Origin: Bacillota bacterium
Lineage (GTDB): Bacteria > Bacillota > Clostridia > Christensenellales > Aristaeellaceae
Reading direction: 5' to 3'
Assembly (NCBI GenBank): GCA_023411375.1
Contig: JAEYOW010000027.1
Coordinates: 1 to 64,000, forward strand
Length of the DNA stretch: 64,000 bases
Shown one piece after another: positions 8,356 to 15,537 of the stretch. The translations under genes and the position numbers were made by a program. Position 1 is the first letter of the stretch. Every line of letters starts with the position of its first letter. The notes beneath the pieces are model-generated. The model worked only from the letters and a program-made list of their open reading frames with translations. It searched no databases and had not been told where the DNA came from.

Positions 8356-8390
8356 AGCGCTACCTCAACAAGCTTATTGATCTCAATAAT

Positions 8391-8419
8391 AGTATATTCG
8401 TTTAAGCGAAGTCCGTCAA
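8391..8419 (-). promoter_or_regulatory. Promoter of the restriction-modification island with palindromic spacer
   Basis: A TTGACG -35 box (8414-8419) and TATACT -10 box (8391-8396) are separated by exactly 17 bases, about 35 bases upstream of the helix-turn-helix gene. The spacer holds a near-palindrome, TTCGCTTAAACGAA (8397-8410), placed where a repressor would block polymerase. All seven minus-strand genes down to 2621 could be read from here. Confidence 0.8.
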
Positions 8420-8542
8420 GCAAATTCCAGTAATTTTTAGCGAGAAAAACTGCACCCCAAGCCGCTTACTAACGCCCAGTAAGTTGCTTGAAGTGCAGGC
8501 TTTTATGAATCTCACTTCAGAAAATGGGTATTCCGCAAAGAC
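8420..8542. other. Junction between the restriction-modification island and the recombinase module
   Basis: This 123-base gap contains a small hairpin (CTTACT/AGTAAG, 8465-8483) and no gene. Large serine recombinases usually act next to their own gene, so an attachment half-site could lie here. No partner repeat was found in the window, so no att site is claimed. Confidence 0.35.
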
Positions 8543-10222
8543 TCAAATACCGATTTCCCTTTCATTCCCGTCCTTCAGCCGAAACACCACTCTCCCACTG
8601 TACACTGTCACCGCATCGACCAGCGCTCCGAACATGCCTTCATCGAACGCGGTAATCGGTCCTTCCACCCGTAGCCGACGCAGGATGTTTTCAGCGTTGG
8701 CGCGTTTTGCCTTGCGCTTCGTCATCTCGCTGTCGAGCTTCATGATTTTGCCCTTTACCGCGTCGATAGCCGCAGTCAGCTCGATAGAATGAGCCTCGTA
8801 AACGTCTTGAGGCATTGGGTGACGGGCGTGTTGCTTTGCCCAGTCGTCGAACTCCGTGTTCAGCTTTCCGTGTTCGGATAAGCATTTCTCCCTTTCGCCT
8901 TCCAAAGCCGTGGTATCAGTGATTTGTGCAAGAAGGTCATCATAGAATGTTATAATTTCGTCCTTGCGCTCCAGCATCTCGTTTACCATGGAAATAAACG
9001 CGTCTTTTATCTGCTCGTCAGTCAAATGCGGCGTAGCGCAGTGGGTCGCGCCAATGGTAATTCCGCTCTTTTCAGCGACATCGTCCTCAGTTGCTTTCTT
9101 GACATACCGCCCGTATTTGTTGTTGCATTGCCATACAACCTTACGGTATTTGGTATTGCTGCCCCAGACCTTGCTGCCATATAGCCCGCCGCATTCGCCG
9201 CAAACGAGTTTCCCAGCGAAAACATGCCCGGAACAGATGCGCCGACCGGATTCCTTTCTCCGGCACAGTTCACTCTGCACCAACTCAAACACCTCGCCGT
9301 CTACGATGGCGGGATGACTGTTTTCTACGTAATAGCTGGGAACCTCGCCCTCGTTCCGCTTCATCTTTTTACTGAGGAAATCAACCGTGAACGTCTTTTG
9401 CAGGAGTGCGTCGCCGCGATACTTCTCATTGGTCAGGATACTCTCAAGGGTTGTGGTCTGCCACGTCTGCCCACCGCCCGGCGCGGGTATACCGGCTTTC
9501 ATCAGATGGCGAGAAATCGCCGCAATGGACTTTCCATCAAGAAACAGCTTGTAGATGAGACGCACGGTTTTGGCTTCCTCCTCATTGACAAGCATCTCGC
9601 CGTTTTCGCCTCGGTCGTAGCCAAGGAACCGACTGAATGGAACCGTTGCCTTCCCGTCCGCGAAACGCTTCCGCTGCCCCCATGTGGTGTTTTCGGAGAT
9701 GGAGCGGCTCTCCTCCTGCGCGAGGGAGGACATTAGCGTGATGAGCAGCTCGCCCTTGCTGTCCAACGTGTCGATGTTCTCTTTTTCAAACGTCACGCCG
9801 ACGCCTTTTTCCTTCAGTTTGCGGATGGTGGTCAGGGAATCCACTGTGTTTCGGGCGAAACGTGAAACGGATTTTGTCAGGATTCGGTCGAATTTCCCGT
9901 CCAGCGCGTCTACAATCATTTGCTTGAATTGCCCACGCTTGGCGGTAGAAGTGGCGCTGATGCCCTCGTCAGCGTACATACCGCAGTAAATCCAATCCTC
10001 GCGGCTCTTGATGTATCGGGTATAGTAGTCCACCTGTGCCTCATAAGACGTGGCTTGTTCTTCGTTATCCGTACTGACGCGAGCGTATGCCGCCACGCGG
10101 AGCTTGTGAGAGGCGGGCGCGTTGACGGCGCGATAACGTTCTCTGGTGGCGGGCATGGCGGTGATCCGATGCCCGTCCGATGTGACGCGCTCCTCGCCGC
10201 CAATAAAGGGAGTAAAGCTCAT
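8543..10222 (-). CDS. Large serine recombinase (first of tandem pair)
   Basis: The 559-residue protein has the resolvase/invertase catalytic domain with YARVSTD (nucleophile Ser50) and KSVSRFARNTVD, then the recombinase domain (FLGYDR...EEAKTVRLIYKLFL), a zinc ribbon (CGECGGLYGSKVW) and a C-terminal coiled-coil region. This is the full architecture of phage and element integrases. The ATG at 10222 has a strong AGGAGGT site; the longer frame to 10279 overlaps the other recombinase. It starts in an ATGA overlap with the stop of the upstream recombinase. It probably integrates and excises the prophage, alone or with its partner. Confidence 0.93.
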   Translation of the reverse strand: MSFTPFIGGEERVTSDGHRITAMPATRERYRAVNAPASHKLRVAAYARVSTDNEEQATSYEAQVDYYTRYIKSREDWIYCGMYADEGISATSTAKRGQFKQMIVDALDGKFDRILTKSVSRFARNTVDSLTTIRKLKEKGVGVTFEKENIDTLDSKGELLITLMSSLAQEESRSISENTTWGQRKRFADGKATVPFSRFLGYDRGENGEMLVNEEEAKTVRLIYKLFLDGKSIAAISRHLMKAGIPAPGGGQTWQTTTLESILTNEKYRGDALLQKTFTVDFLSKKMKRNEGEVPSYYVENSHPAIVDGEVFELVQSELCRRKESGRRICSGHVFAGKLVCGECGGLYGSKVWGSNTKYRKVVWQCNNKYGRYVKKATEDDVAEKSGITIGATHCATPHLTDEQIKDAFISMVNEMLERKDEIITFYDDLLAQITDTTALEGEREKCLSEHGKLNTEFDDWAKQHARHPMPQDVYEAHSIELTAAIDAVKGKIMKLDSEMTKRKAKRANAENILRRLRVEGPITAFDEGMFGALVDAVTVYSGRVVFRLKDGNEREIGI

Positions 10223-11535
10223 ATTGATACCTCCTTCCGCGCGCTCTGCCTCGCCCGTGTCCTCATCTCGTCCGTCCAACTTTCAGCGCGGGAACGGTCT
10301 GCCCAAACTCGTTCAACCTCATGCCCGTCGTGGAAACTGAAAACCACATGGTTGAAGGCGGGGATGCGGATTTCTCTTATGCGCTGATGAAATGTTTCCT
10401 CGTCAAAGGCGTCCAAGCCCAGCACCTCGTTTGTCAGTTTGTAAAGGGTATCTTCGGGGATTTGCTTGGCATGGCAGAGTGCCTTGCCCTTTTGTAGAAA
10501 CGTCACACAGTTCCACGCGACCTTGCCGTTCGTGATTTTCCGCTTGTAGTGACATCCGCAATTTCCGCAGACGATCATGCCAGTAAACGGGTAATGCCCC
10601 GCATTGGAACGTACCGGCGCGGCAAGGCTTCTGCGCTCCATTTCATCCTGCGCTCGCGCAAACGTCTCGCGGTCGATAATTGCCTCGTGATGGTCGCGCA
10701 CATAATATTGCGGAAGCTCGCCGCGATTCGGCAGCTGCTTCTTCGTCAGATGGTTTTCGACGAAGGTCTTTTGCAATAGTAAATCGCCAATGTATTTCTC
10801 GTTCTGCAGCATGCCCGCAATCACCGTCTCGCTGAAAGGCTTTCCGCTTCGAGTAATAACGCCGTCCGCCGCCAGCCGCTTCATGATGGCGTTGCGCCCC
10901 AATCCCGAAAGAAAAAGGGCGAAGACCGTTCTCACGATCTCCGCCTCTTCAGGGACTACGATGAATGCGCCGTGCTTCATCCGATAGCCGTACATAGTGG
11001 TAAACGTTGGCTTGCCGTCCTGAAACCCATGCCGTATCTTCCACTTGCAGTTTTCGCTGACCGACAGGCTTTCCTCCTGCGCGTAGGATGCCAAGATTGT
11101 CAGGATGAGCTCGCCATCCTTGCTTTGGCTGTGGGTGTTTTCCTTCTCGAAGTACCAATCAACACCCAGCTGCTTAAGCTCCCGCACGGTTTGCAGAATC
11201 GTCACGGTATTGCGGGCTAACCGGCTGACGCTCTTGGTGATCACCATATCGATGTTCCCGGCGCGGCATTCCGCCAGCAGACGCTGAAACTCGGGACGTT
11301 CTTCCTTCGTGCCCGTGTAATCCTCGTCGGCAAATACCCCGCAATACCGCCATTCCGGGTTGTCCTGTATCAGATCGCTGTAGTAAGACACCTGCGCGGC
11401 GAGTGAATGCTGCATCGCGTCCTTGCCCGAACTGACGCGGGCATAGGCGGCGACGTTCAGACGCTTGGGTGTTTCGGGAAGCGAAGGCTGAATCAGGGTC
11501 ACTTTTTTCTCATTAGATTCCGTTCTATCAAGCAT
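10219..11535 (-). CDS. Large serine recombinase (second of tandem pair)
   Basis: This 438-residue protein has the catalytic YARVSS motif (Ser35), KSVSRLARNTV, a recombinase domain (MYGYRMKHGAFIVVPEEAEI), and a zinc ribbon CGNCGCHYKRK. It is shorter than its neighbour and lacks most of the C-terminal coiled coil. The ATG at 11535 has GGGAG eight bases upstream; an in-frame ATG at 11565 and further extensions are less well supported. It is translationally coupled to the downstream recombinase. Paired recombinases of unequal length suggest they may act together or share integration and directionality roles; this is not shown by the sequence. Confidence 0.92.
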   Translation of the reverse strand: MLDRTESNEKKVTLIQPSLPETPKRLNVAAYARVSSGKDAMQHSLAAQVSYYSDLIQDNPEWRYCGVFADEDYTGTKEERPEFQRLLAECRAGNIDMVITKSVSRLARNTVTILQTVRELKQLGVDWYFEKENTHSQSKDGELILTILASYAQEESLSVSENCKWKIRHGFQDGKPTFTTMYGYRMKHGAFIVVPEEAEIVRTVFALFLSGLGRNAIMKRLAADGVITRSGKPFSETVIAGMLQNEKYIGDLLLQKTFVENHLTKKQLPNRGELPQYYVRDHHEAIIDRETFARAQDEMERRSLAAPVRSNAGHYPFTGMIVCGNCGCHYKRKITNGKVAWNCVTFLQKGKALCHAKQIPEDTLYKLTNEVLGLDAFDEETFHQRIREIRIPAFNHVVFSFHDGHEVERVWADRSRAESWTDEMRTRARQSARKEVSI

Positions 11536-11604
11536 GAGGTCATCTCCCTTCGTCAGCATATTCGCTCTAAACGCGGACGATTGCAAGCGATAATCCGCGA
11601 TTTA

Positions 11605-11781
11605 TCAAGCGATTGCGGCCCATACGGGGGAGAATTTGTTCCGCAGAATTTGTTCAATCCGCCTGGCTTCCGCATCGGTGATAACGTCGGCATTGCGCAG
11701 AAAATGCAATGCAGATAACGCCGCGCGGTAGTTCGCTTCACGTTGAAGCTGCTCATGTGTCATATTGATTACATTAGCCAT
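11605..11781 (-). CDS. Small SHOCT-like protein upstream of recombinases
   Basis: A 58-codon frame starts at ATG 11781 and ends at TGA 11605. It begins MANVINMTHEQLQREANYRA and has a short helical pair with the LRNADVITDAEARRIEQIL pattern typical of SHOCT domains. Its start overlaps the stop of the upstream sigma/zinc-finger gene by 8 bases, which supports coupled translation. Such small proteins are common just ahead of element-borne serine recombinases; their function is unknown. The gene is easily missed because of its length. Confidence 0.8.
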   Translation of the reverse strand: MANVINMTHEQLQREANYRAALSALHFLRNADVITDAEARRIEQILRNKFSPVWAAIA

Positions 11782-12271
11782 GAACTGTCACCCCATAACA
11801 TCCCTCGCCAAACCGGCTGCGCAGATAACAGGCGCGCGAGCAGTAGCGGCGGGCATGGTTTCCGTTATTCTTAAAGGCGTGGCCACAGGCGGCGCAGACG
11901 GAGACAGACGCTTTTTCGGTAATCAAGCCCGGATGGGCGCGCCACCACTTCTGGCGGCAGCGTTCGGAGCAGAAGCGTTTCATCTGATTCTCGTTGCGCA
12001 GGTGGAGATCGGCTCCGCATTGACGGCAAACGGAATGGTCGAGTTGCATGAGAAGTCCGGCTTTAGACGGTTCTTCCACCGTGGCACCCGTTTGGTGTTC
12101 CATAGGGAGCGTTTTAACGCTCGTCTTCATCATGGTGGTCTTCTGTATGCCGCTTCGCGCACAAAAGGACTTGACTGTATTGCTCGATAAGCCCAATTCG
12201 GCGGCTATCGCGGTATAGGTCTTGCCGTCGTCCCGCTGCTGGAGCGTCAGACGTTTTTGTTCATCGGTCAT
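11774..12271 (-). CDS. Helix-turn-helix and zinc-finger protein (sigma-like)
   Basis: The 165-residue protein starts with an HTH of sigma region 4/resolvase type (YTAIAAELGLSSNTVKSFCA), followed by two CxxC-type zinc clusters (CRQCGADLHLR...RFCSERC and CAACGHAFK...RYCSRAC). A GGAGG site precedes the ATG. It is the first gene of a coupled set: this gene, the 58-residue protein, then the two recombinases. It likely binds DNA and may control or assist recombination. Confidence 0.85.
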   Translation of the reverse strand: MTDEQKRLTLQQRDDGKTYTAIAAELGLSSNTVKSFCARSGIQKTTMMKTSVKTLPMEHQTGATVEEPSKAGLLMQLDHSVCRQCGADLHLRNENQMKRFCSERCRQKWWRAHPGLITEKASVSVCAACGHAFKNNGNHARRYCSRACYLRSRFGEGCYGVTVHG

Positions 12272-12356
12272 TCCGTTTTCCTCCGTTCAAAAAAGGTGGC
12301 CGCCCGTTGCCGGACGGCTCATATAAGCATCAAATTTTAACGCTTGATATATTTAC

Positions 12357-12386
12357 GGACGGGGCATCTGTAACAGACACCCCGTC
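12357..12386 (-). terminator. Hairpin after the lysin gene
   Basis: Arms GGACGGGG and CCCCGTCC form an 8-bp GC-rich stem whose loop adds a TCTGT/CAGA inner pairing. It lies just past the lysin stop on the minus strand. The following T-run is weak but AT-rich. It probably ends the late transcript before the recombination module. Confidence 0.65.
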
Positions 12387-12393
12387 CTGCAAG

Positions 12394-14244
12394 TTAAGCG
12401 TTATAGTTGCTGGTAATGGCGCAGTCTTCATAGTAGAAAGCCAGAATGGATGTATAGCTCACGCCATGCCGCGCCGCCCACATCGCGCCATGTTGAGACA
12501 TGCCGATGCCGTGACCGAAGGAGGTTACGTTGCTCTCCTCGCGGGCAGCCTCGTCCCATTCGTCGGACTTGCTGACGTAGTAAGGATAGTGCGTGTTCCA
12601 AACATCGCCGCTGCGCTTGGTCATACCCTTATTGGACGCGCAGTAAAAGCAGTTCACCAGCGTGCCGCCGTAGGTCAGCACCATACCACACGTTGACTGG
12701 ATTGCTTCATCCGAACGCGAATTCTTGCCGATTTTTCCGGCATGGAACGACTGGTGATTGGTTGTATCGGAGAGCACGCTGTTCCGGCGATAGTAAGCGT
12801 AGGTGCGGGCGCAGATAGCCTGTGCCTTGAGCGCCTCGATGTTCGCGGACTCGTACATCTCGGAAGGAACCACGCCGCGCAGATATTCCTCGATGTCGAT
12901 GCTGATCTCCTCCGCGCCATAGACCGCGATATTTTCCTCCCGCGTCATTTTGATGCGGATGGTGACGGGCTGTGCTTCCGGAGCAGGCTCGCCTGAAGAC
13001 TTCCACTCCCGCAGCGCTTTGCGGGTATCGTTCCCGACAATCCCGTCCACTTCGATGCCGGCAAGCATCTGAAGCTGTTTCACTGCCGAGACGGTCTTCG
13101 AGCCATAGACACCATCCACAGTGCCGGGATTGAAGCCAAGCTGTGTAAGCCGCGTCTGTACCGCAGCCACATCATTGCCGGTCATCATCGTGCGCCCGGA
13201 ACGATAGCGCAGAAGGCGCGTGCCATAATTCAACGTCACGATCTGCTCCGGCTCGGAATAGTCGCCGTCATCGTCCTCGTCAGGATCATCCTCATCGGAA
13301 TCGGTTACGGGTTCGTCGGGCGCTTGCGTTTCGCCAGAATCCTCTGTGCCTTCAGTGGGTTTGTCCGCAGGAGTTTGCGGCTCGCTGCCCGGCGTGCCAG
13401 CGGATTCCAGCGCCAGTTCCAGCGCGCACCTCGTTTTTGATCCGACAATGCCATCCACCTCCAGATTGTTAGTCGCCTGATACGCGCGCACGGCGGCGTC
13501 TGTTTTCTTGCCGAAGATACCGTCTGCCGCGCCGCAGTCAAATCCAAGCATGTTCAGATCGACCTGTAGCTTTCGCACATCCTCGCCGCGCAGCAATGGC
13601 TTACCGGCTCTATAGGAAAGATTGCGAACGGCATCAATAGCAGGAGTATCTGTATCAGGCTGGGTCGTGGAGACCGCGCCATAGTTGATGAACGGCAGCT
13701 TGTACCAGTGCGTCCAGCCACGCCCCGCGACTTTGGTTTTCACACAACCGTAGGCGAAACCGCGCCACTCAATGGCATAACCGTTCCCGATGTAGTAACC
13801 GACGTGGCCGGATTTGTGCAGCGCGACGCCCACGATCTCTGGCAGTGTTCCGATAGCGCCCCAGTCCATGCCCTTGCTCTTGGCGTAGGAGAACATGGAG
13901 TTCGCGCCCTTGTCGGGGCAGCCATTCGCGCCATACTTGCTGGCGAAGGTCTTGTCCGTCCCAATGGCTTCCAGCACGCCCTGCCCGCCGCCCGTCCATG
14001 CGTATCCTTTTGCGCCGCCGATACAGTCTGCCGCGACTTTCTTGGCGGCAATGTCCTGCTTATAGCGCGCGGTACGATTCGAACCGTAGTGCGACGGGTA
14101 TTGCGCAGTCTTACGGGAAAGCAAGCTCGACGTGCATTTATAGACGACGCAGCCGTACCAGTAGGGCTGCCCGATCATCTTCTGACACCATGCCGCGAAA
14201 TGCTCATTGGTGAAGGGAATGAGCGCCCGATTGGTTTCTGTCAT
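12394..14244 (-). CDS. Modular phage lysin: NlpC/P60-like peptidase, two PG-binding domains, SpoIID/LytB domain
   Basis: The 616-residue protein should cut host peptidoglycan at the end of the lytic cycle. The N-terminal ~190 residues look like an NlpC/P60-type endopeptidase, with a VAADCIGGAKGYAW cysteine region and a KSGHVGYYIGNG histidine segment. Two peptidoglycan-binding type 1 domains follow (LRGEDVRKLQVDLNMLGFD and MTGNDVAAVQTRLTQLGFN), joined by an acidic linker rich in D and E. The C-terminus carries a SpoIID/LytB-type domain (IEEYLRGVVPSEM, ALKAQAICARTYAYY, FGHGIGMSQHGAMWAA), related to spore-engulfment lytic transglycosylases. There is no signal peptide, so export would rely on a holin. 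The ATG at 14244 has a GGAGGT site. Confidence 0.9.
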   Translation of the reverse strand: MTETNRALIPFTNEHFAAWCQKMIGQPYWYGCVVYKCTSSLLSRKTAQYPSHYGSNRTARYKQDIAAKKVAADCIGGAKGYAWTGGGQGVLEAIGTDKTFASKYGANGCPDKGANSMFSYAKSKGMDWGAIGTLPEIVGVALHKSGHVGYYIGNGYAIEWRGFAYGCVKTKVAGRGWTHWYKLPFINYGAVSTTQPDTDTPAIDAVRNLSYRAGKPLLRGEDVRKLQVDLNMLGFDCGAADGIFGKKTDAAVRAYQATNNLEVDGIVGSKTRCALELALESAGTPGSEPQTPADKPTEGTEDSGETQAPDEPVTDSDEDDPDEDDDGDYSEPEQIVTLNYGTRLLRYRSGRTMMTGNDVAAVQTRLTQLGFNPGTVDGVYGSKTVSAVKQLQMLAGIEVDGIVGNDTRKALREWKSSGEPAPEAQPVTIRIKMTREENIAVYGAEEISIDIEEYLRGVVPSEMYESANIEALKAQAICARTYAYYRRNSVLSDTTNHQSFHAGKIGKNSRSDEAIQSTCGMVLTYGGTLVNCFYCASNKGMTKRSGDVWNTHYPYYVSKSDEWDEAAREESNVTSFGHGIGMSQHGAMWAARHGVSYTSILAFYYEDCAITSNYNA

Positions 14245-14270
14245 GTTGACCTCCATTTTTCGTTTCTTGA

Positions 14271-14299
14271 TAGACAAGGTTTAAGACGTCTGTTATAAT
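14271..14299 (+). promoter_or_regulatory. Plus-strand promoter for the 14322 gene
   Basis: TAGACA (14271-14276), a 17-base spacer and a perfect TATAAT (14294-14299) lie 22 bases upstream of the only plus-strand gene in the late region. This is the best sigma-70-type match seen inside the phage structural block. Confidence 0.75.
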
Positions 14300-14321
14300 T
14301 GGATGGAAAAGAGGTGTCAGT

Positions 14322-14633
14322 ATGGGTGAAATCATATCCTTCGCCGCGTATCGCAAAAAGAAAGGCATCGCCGCTCCGCGCTCTCCGTACTACACGTTGA
14401 AAGCAACCGAAGAACAGATTCAGGAGGCACTGCAGCATGCCGCCGATTTGTTGACGGATACGTATACCCGCTCTGGAAAGCAGTATTATGCCGTTCTGAT
14501 TGGATTCGAGGATAAGCATGGCGATGTCAGACTGCTCAAGAGCATCAGCGCATACCCGAGTAAAGAGTCCTTCGAGGCTTTCGCAGGGCGTAAGGGGTAC
14601 CTCACGCTTGCTCTGACGACGAAAGCGCAATAG
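14322..14633 (+). CDS. Small protein with its own promoter (possible lysogenic-conversion gene)
   Basis: This 103-residue protein starts MGEIISFAAYRKKKG after an AGAGGTG ribosome site. It has a helical middle (EEQIQEALQHAADLLTDTY) and a strand-rich end; I do not recognise a family. It is read opposite to all neighbouring late genes, from its own promoter (14271-14299) into a hairpin terminator (14659-14692). A single gene with private promoter and terminator between holin and lysin genes fits the definition of a phage moron expressed in the lysogen. Confidence 0.75.
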   Translation: MGEIISFAAYRKKKGIAAPRSPYYTLKATEEQIQEALQHAADLLTDTYTRSGKQYYAVLIGFEDKHGDVRLLKSISAYPSKESFEAFAGRKGYLTLALTTKAQ

Positions 14634-14658
14634 CTGCGAGTGTTCTTTTCACCCATAG

Positions 14659-14692
14659 AAACGGGCGACGGGTTTATCACCGCCGCCCGTTT
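14659..14692. terminator. Bidirectional terminator between plus-strand gene and holin
   Basis: AAACGGGCG and CGCCCGTTT form a 9-bp stem with an inner CGG/CCG pairing. It lies between two converging genes (14322 plus, 14709 minus) and can end both transcripts. Confidence 0.75.
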
Positions 14693-14708
14693 CGTTATTC
14701 AATTCTCC

Positions 14709-15122
14709 TTATTCGTTCGATGGCTTGTCCGACTTGGCAAAGGTCATCTCATACGCGCCCATCGCCGCGCTCCCCGCAATCACCGCGTTCACGGCGGTCA
14801 GCGCCAAACCGTCAATCGTAAAGCCGACCGTGAACACCTGCGCGATGAGCAGCGTGGCAAATGCAATCACATAAACCACCACGCGCGTCGGGATGTGCCA
14901 GAGCTTGTCCAAAGGAGCCTTGATGAACTGTACGATGAGCAGCGTAAACGCCGTCGCACCCGTGACACTGGCTAGCACCGTCCAGTCATAACCGGCAGCG
15001 GGGACGGCAGGCTGCACCGTGGGTACATCGATAGCGACAGCACTCTCCGCCAGCGCCATCACGGGCAGGCAGAGCGTAAAAGTCACCAGAGCAAGAGCGA
15101 GAATCGCAAAGAGCTTCTTCAT
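14709..15122 (-). CDS. Holin-like membrane protein with signal sequence
   Basis: The 137-residue protein starts MKKLFAILALALVTFTLCLP, a signal peptide or first membrane segment ending near ALA. At least two further hydrophobic stretches follow (VTGATAFTLLIVQFI, VVVYVIAFATLLIAQVF) and a short charged tail. Size, membrane segments and position beside the lysin suggest a holin or holin partner. The ATG at 15122 follows AAGGAGGA; the frame upstream overlaps another gene. No specific holin family is assigned. Confidence 0.75.
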   Translation of the reverse strand: MKKLFAILALALVTFTLCLPVMALAESAVAIDVPTVQPAVPAAGYDWTVLASVTGATAFTLLIVQFIKAPLDKLWHIPTRVVVYVIAFATLLIAQVFTVGFTIDGLALTAVNAVIAGSAAMGAYEMTFAKSDKPSNE

Positions 15123-15126
15123 AGAG

Positions 15127-15459
15127 TCAGTCCTCCTTATCATCAGGTCGTTCCGTGGGGAGATCATACAGCCGCTGCATGATGTCCTCCATGTTGTCGT
15201 TACCACCGCTGGCTTGGTACGCCTTAAACAGCTTGGTGAAGTTGTGCCGATCCTGCATCGTACAGTACCCAAGATGCGAATAGTAGTTATACGCCTGCGT
15301 CAGCCGGTCGTACATAATCGCTACCAGCGCGTCCTTTTGCACCTTTGCTTCCTTCCGCCGTTTCTTCTGACGGGCAATCAGCCAGCGCCAGAAAGCGAGA
15401 ACGCCGCCAAACAGCGCGGCGACCCACCATTTGGCGGCCCACCAACCGAAATCATCCAT
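15127..15459 (-). CDS. Small single-pass membrane protein of the lysis module
   Basis: The 110-residue protein has one N-terminal membrane segment (WWAAKWWVAALFGGVLAFW), a basic stop-transfer patch (RQKKRRKEAK) and a cytosolic helical tail (MYDRLTQAYNYYSHLGY). It lies between the tail-fibre genes and the holin-like gene, 4 bases apart from the latter. It may be a second holin or an antiholin; this is a positional inference. Confidence 0.75.
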   Translation of the reverse strand: MDDFGWWAAKWWVAALFGGVLAFWRWLIARQKKRRKEAKVQKDALVAIMYDRLTQAYNYYSHLGYCTMQDRHNFTKLFKAYQASGGNDNMEDIMQRLYDLPTERPDDKED

Positions 15460-15487
15460 ACCATCATTTCCGTCTCGTGATATAGCA

Positions 15488-15515
15488 AAGCCGCTCCCTG
15501 CGAGGGAAGCGGCTT
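15488..15515 (-). terminator. Hairpin between tail-fibre and lysis genes
   Basis: AAGCCGCT/CCC and GGG/AGCGGCTT form a long GC stem between the fibre gene stop (15538) and the next start (15459). It resembles a terminator or attenuator for the minus-strand late transcript. Confidence 0.65.
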
Positions 15516-15537
15516 GTTGCCTATTGTGTGTGAATTG

